14,219 bases of DNA from an uncultured bacterium (lineage in GTDB: Bacteria; Planctomycetota; UBA1135; GCA-002686595): assembly GCA_902826945.1 (NCBI GenBank), contig CADEGS010000108.1, positions 1 to 14,219 on the forward strand. The letters run 5' to 3'. A model generated the notes under the pieces. It did no database searches and was not told where the DNA came from. It saw nothing but the letters and a program-made list of their open reading frames with translations. Of this stretch, positions 11,537-14,219 are shown in pieces. Position 1 is the stretch's first letter. The number at the start of each line of letters is the position of its first letter. The translations under genes and the position numbers were made by a program.

Positions 11537-13804
11537 GTGGGCCGGGTCGCGCTGGTCCTGGCCCTGGCGGCGGCGCCGCCGGCCGCGTGGCAAGGCGCCC
11601 CGCCGCCGGGCAACCGGGCGGACTACACGATCGAGGCGCGCCTGGACGGCGAGGGGGCGGAGCCGCGCGCGATGCGCGGCTCGCTCGAGGTCGCCTGGAC
11701 GAACGGGAGCGGGGAGCCGGTCTCCGACCTGTGGTTCCACCTCTACCTGAACGCCTTCTCGAACAACCGCTCGACGCACCTGGTCGAGTCGGACGGGAAG
11801 CTGCGCGACGAGAAGGTCGCGGACGGCTGGGGCTGGTCGCGCGTCACCGCGCTGCGCGTGACCGGCGCCGACGGCGTGCCGCACGACGTCCTTCCGAGCT
11901 TCCGCTACCGGCGCCCCGACGACGAGAACAAGGAGGACCGCACGGTCTTCAGCGTCGACCTGCCCTTCGCCGTCCAGGAAGGCGAGGTGCTGCGCGCGCA
12001 GGTCGAGTGGGAGGCGCAGCTCCCGCGCGTGCGCCGCCGCACGGGCTACAAGGACGACTTCCTGCTCGTCGCGCAGTGGTTCCCGAAGCTGGGCGTGTAC
12101 GAGCGCGGTCGGGGCTGGAACTGCCACCAGTTCCACGCCTCGACGGAGTTCTTCTCCGACTACGGCACGTACGACGTCACGCTGAACCTGCCGGCGCGCT
12201 ACAAGGACAAGATCTACGGCACGGGCATCCTCGAGCGCGGCGTGTTCGAGGCCGGGCGCCACGTCGTGCGCTTCCTCGCGCCCTCCGAGCGCGACCGCCG
12301 CACGCCCGACTGGAGCGGCCGGCTGCCCCTGGTCCACGACTTCACGTGGACCGCCGACCCCGACTACGTCGTGGACGAGGGCATCTACCGCTTCGACGAC
12401 TGGGCCGAGCGCTACGCGGAAGAGGTCCGGACGGTGCAGGAGCTGCTCGGGCCCGACGTGCCGCTGCGCACGCGCGACGTGGACGTGACCGTGCTCGTGC
12501 AGCCCGAGCACGCCGCGCAGGCGGAGCGCCACCGCCGCGCCACCGAGGCGGCGCTCTTCTTCTACGGCCTGTGGTTCGGCGAGTACCCCTACCAGCACAT
12601 CACGGTCGTGGACCCGGCCTGGGGCGCGCGCGCGGCGGGCGGCATGGAGTACCCGACGCTCTTCACCTGCGGCACGCGGCTGTTCGCGACCGAGGACATG
12701 CACACGCCGGAGAGCGTCACGGTGCACGAGTGCGGCCACCAGTTCTGGTACGGGCTGGTCGGCAACAACGAGTTCGAGGCGTCGTGGCTCGACGAGGGCT
12801 TCAACTCCTACACCGACTCCGAGGTGCTCTGGCGCGTCTACGGCAACCGGCGCGACACGACGGACTTCGCGCGCCGGCCGATCGACGGCGTGCCGCTGGC
12901 CGGCCTGCCGCGCAAGGGCAGCGTCGAGAGCTCGCCGTTCGCGAGCGTGCTGCCGCTGCCGTGGCTCGCGCAGGACGCCTCGAGCGGCGCGCGCGGCCTG
13001 CTCGAGCTGTACCGCGAGCAGCCCTCGCTCTCCTACGCGCGCCAGCAGACCGACCCGCGCTGGTCCGACCGCTCGCGCTACCTGGGCAATCCCGACACCG
13101 ACCCGGTCCAGACGCCGGCCTGGCTCTACGCCGACCGCTCGAGCTACGGCGTGAACAGCTACCAGCGCCCGGCCGTCGCGCTGCGCACGCTGGCGGGCCT
13201 GGTCGGCCGGGGCCCGTTCCTGGCCGGCATGCGCCACTACGCGAAGACCTGGCGCTACCGCCACCCGTATCCCGAGGACTTCTACCGCACCTTCCAGGAG
13301 GGGGCCGGCGTCGAGATCCCGTGGTACTTCGACGAGGTCTTCCGCGGCACGGGCACGGTGGACTGGTCGGTCGGCGTGAGGCAGGCGCGCCGCTCCGCGC
13401 CGCGCGGCGCGTTCCAGAGCGAGGGCGGCGCGTTCCTCGAGCTCGGCCTCGAGGCCGGCCCCGAGGGGAAGGAGCCGTGGGAGGCCGAGGTCATGCTGCG
13501 CAAGCGCGGCACGCTGGCGCTGCCGATCCCGGTGCGCCTGCGCTTCGACGACGGCAGCGAGGAGACGGTCGTCTGGACGCGCGAGGAGCAGCTCGCGTCG
13601 AGCTGGAAGCGGATCGAGCGCACGCAGGAGGCCAAGCTCGTCTCCGCCGCGCTCGACCCCGACCGCCGCTACTACCTGGACGCGGACATGTCGGACAACC
13701 AGTGGTTCGACGCCACGGACGAGCTCGTGCCGTGGCGCTGGGGCGAGCGCTGCGTGGCGCTGCAGCAGCGCTACTTCCACTGGATCGCGGGGCTCGGCGG
13801 CTGA
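11537..13804 (+). CDS. Secreted M1-family zinc metallopeptidase
   Basis: M1 peptidases remove N-terminal residues from peptides with a single zinc. Numbered from GTG 11537 (755 residues), the zinc site is HECGH (397-401) followed after 18 residues by Glu420 in WLDEG, the exact HExxH-x18-E pattern. The substrate-binding GxMEN loop appears as GGMEY (368-372). An N-terminal beta-rich domain (about 25-290) precedes the catalytic domain, and a C-terminal beta domain follows (about 620-755). The region before the mature protein (GRVALVLALAAAPPAAW) looks like a signal peptide. The start is uncertain: TTG 11432, GTG 11471 and GTG 11483 are in frame upstream, but TTG 11432 lies on the -35 box of the divergent promoter and the first codons after it (AAA, AGG) are atypical for this genome. 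GTG 11537 gives a normal short signal. No promoter was recognised. Confidence 0.92.
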   Translation: MGRVALVLALAAAPPAAWQGAPPPGNRADYTIEARLDGEGAEPRAMRGSLEVAWTNGSGEPVSDLWFHLYLNAFSNNRSTHLVESDGKLRDEKVADGWGWSRVTALRVTGADGVPHDVLPSFRYRRPDDENKEDRTVFSVDLPFAVQEGEVLRAQVEWEAQLPRVRRRTGYKDDFLLVAQWFPKLGVYERGRGWNCHQFHASTEFFSDYGTYDVTLNLPARYKDKIYGTGILERGVFEAGRHVVRFLAPSERDRRTPDWSGRLPLVHDFTWTADPDYVVDEGIYRFDDWAERYAEEVRTVQELLGPDVPLRTRDVDVTVLVQPEHAAQAERHRRATEAALFFYGLWFGEYPYQHITVVDPAWGARAAGGMEYPTLFTCGTRLFATEDMHTPESVTVHECGHQFWYGLVGNNEFEASWLDEGFNSYTDSEVLWRVYGNRRDTTDFARRPIDGVPLAGLPRKGSVESSPFASVLPLPWLAQDASSGARGLLELYREQPSLSYARQQTDPRWSDRSRYLGNPDTDPVQTPAWLYADRSSYGVNSYQRPAVALRTLAGLVGRGPFLAGMRHYAKTWRYRHPYPEDFYRTFQEGAGVEIPWYFDEVFRGTGTVDWSVGVRQARRSAPRGAFQSEGGAFLELGLEAGPEGKEPWEAEVMLRKRGTLALPIPVRLRFDDGSEETVVWTREEQLASSWKRIERTQEAKLVSAALDPDRRYYLDADMSDNQWFDATDELVPWRWGERCVALQQRYFHWIAGLGG

Positions 13805-13807
13805 GGG
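13803..13807 (+). promoter_or_regulatory. Ribosome binding site for the GTG start at 13813
   Basis: GAGGG overlaps the peptidase stop (TGA 13802-13804) and lies five bases before GTG 13813. It picks this start and suggests that the membrane-protein gene is translated together with the peptidase. Confidence 0.6.
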
Positions 13808-13812
13808 CGCGC

Positions 13813-14219
13813 GTGCAGTACTCGCAGAACGCTCCGCGCGCTCCCGTGTTCCTGACCGCGCTGCGCGCCGCCCTGGCGCGCGCGCCGATCTGGCTCGCGA
13901 TCTGGGCGGTGTACGTGCTGGGAGCGCTCGTGCTCGGGCTGCGCTGGGTGGCGTGGTTCGCCGGCGCGACGGCGCACCGCTACGAGCCCGGGTCGCTGCT
14001 CGCCTCGCTCGACGAGACCTTCCGCTTCGACCACCGCGCGGGGCTGGGACATCTGCGCGACGCCGACGGCAACCTGGTCGCGGCGCTCGGCTTCCTGATG
14101 ATCCTGTTCGGCGCCTTCGCCGCCGGCGGCTGGCTGCAGGTCTTCCTGGAGCGCACCTCCGGGCACACGATGCGGCGCTTCCTGTGGGGCGGCGCGCGCT
14201 ACTTCTGGCGCTTCTTCCG
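13813..14219 (+). CDS. Membrane protein, 3' end outside the window
   Basis: An open frame runs from GTG 13813 to the window end, giving 135 residues and no stop. It has a cytoplasmic start with few charges, a long hydrophobic segment at about 26-50 (IWLAIWAVYVLGALVLGLRW), a soluble loop of about 40 residues containing YEPGSLLASLDETFRFDHRAG, and a second helix at about 88-110 (ALGFLMILFGAFAAGGWLQV). It then has a polar turn with HTMRRFLWGGARYFWRFF, which looks like the amphipathic lead into a third helix. The fold resembles multi-helix integral membrane proteins of unknown function; no family is assigned. The spacing of eight bases after the peptidase stop suggests one transcript and perhaps a common process. 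Confidence 0.8.
   Translation, partial: MQYSQNAPRAPVFLTALRAALARAPIWLAIWAVYVLGALVLGLRWVAWFAGATAHRYEPGSLLASLDETFRFDHRAGLGHLRDADGNLVAALGFLMILFGAFAAGGWLQVFLERTSGHTMRRFLWGGARYFWRFF

Noticed and set aside
11365..11613. N-terminal extension of the FlgM-like frame to 11613
   Set aside because: The added 83 residues would be encoded across the sigma-28 promoter and the leader, and their composition differs from the charged helical protein that begins at 11364.
10916..13780. A 954-codon open frame on the minus strand opposite the M1 peptidase
   Set aside because: It mirrors a gene with exact zinc-site motifs, and its translation is repetitive Val/Arg/Ala/Leu without domains. It also covers the sigma-28 promoter.

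Overview
The window is a stretch of a chromosome with very high G+C content; nearly all third codon positions are G or C. It probably comes from a flagellated, diderm (lipoprotein-bearing) bacterium. The ECF sigma factor paired with a PknB-type kinase, the Tat lipoprotein and the flagellar gene order together suggest Planctomycetota or a similar lineage such as Acidobacteriota. That placement is inference and is not proven by the sequence.

Bases 1-5983 (+) are one tightly packed flagellar operon. It runs flhA (5' end outside the window), flhF, flhG, a small two-helix membrane protein, fliA (sigma-28), two small proteins of about 70 residues, a coiled-coil lipoprotein and a second lipoprotein with a CsgG/LpoB-like look. 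Stops and starts overlap (ATGA or GTGA) or lie within a few tens of bases, so the genes are probably co-transcribed and often translationally coupled. FlhF and FlhG are both divergent: FlhF has a degraded second GTPase motif and FlhG lacks the N-terminal DQAxxLR helix. The last four genes are not standard flagellar genes and may encode lineage-specific parts.

Bases 6028-7530 (-) encode an ankyrin-repeat protein with a Tat signal and a lipobox. Bases 7724-9705 (+) hold an ECF sigma factor overlapping a membrane-anchored Ser/Thr kinase, a recognisable regulatory pair. Bases 9722-10801 (-) encode a TauE/SafE-type permease.

Bases 10948-11364 (-) encode a charged protein whose C-terminal half resembles the anti-sigma-28 factor FlgM. 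Upstream of it, at 11409-11435, lies a sigma-28 promoter (TCAA-N15-GCCGATAA) whose -10 box matches the consensus exactly. If both readings are right, the window holds both halves of the late flagellar checkpoint, FliA and FlgM, about 6.7 kb apart with unrelated genes between. Divergent from it, a secreted M1-family metallopeptidase ends at 13804, followed closely by the start of a membrane protein that runs off the window.

No tRNA, rRNA, CRISPR array, insertion sequence or phage gene was seen. No gene-free stretch exceeds 300 bases; the longest are 7531-7723 and the leader between 11365 and the peptidase start.
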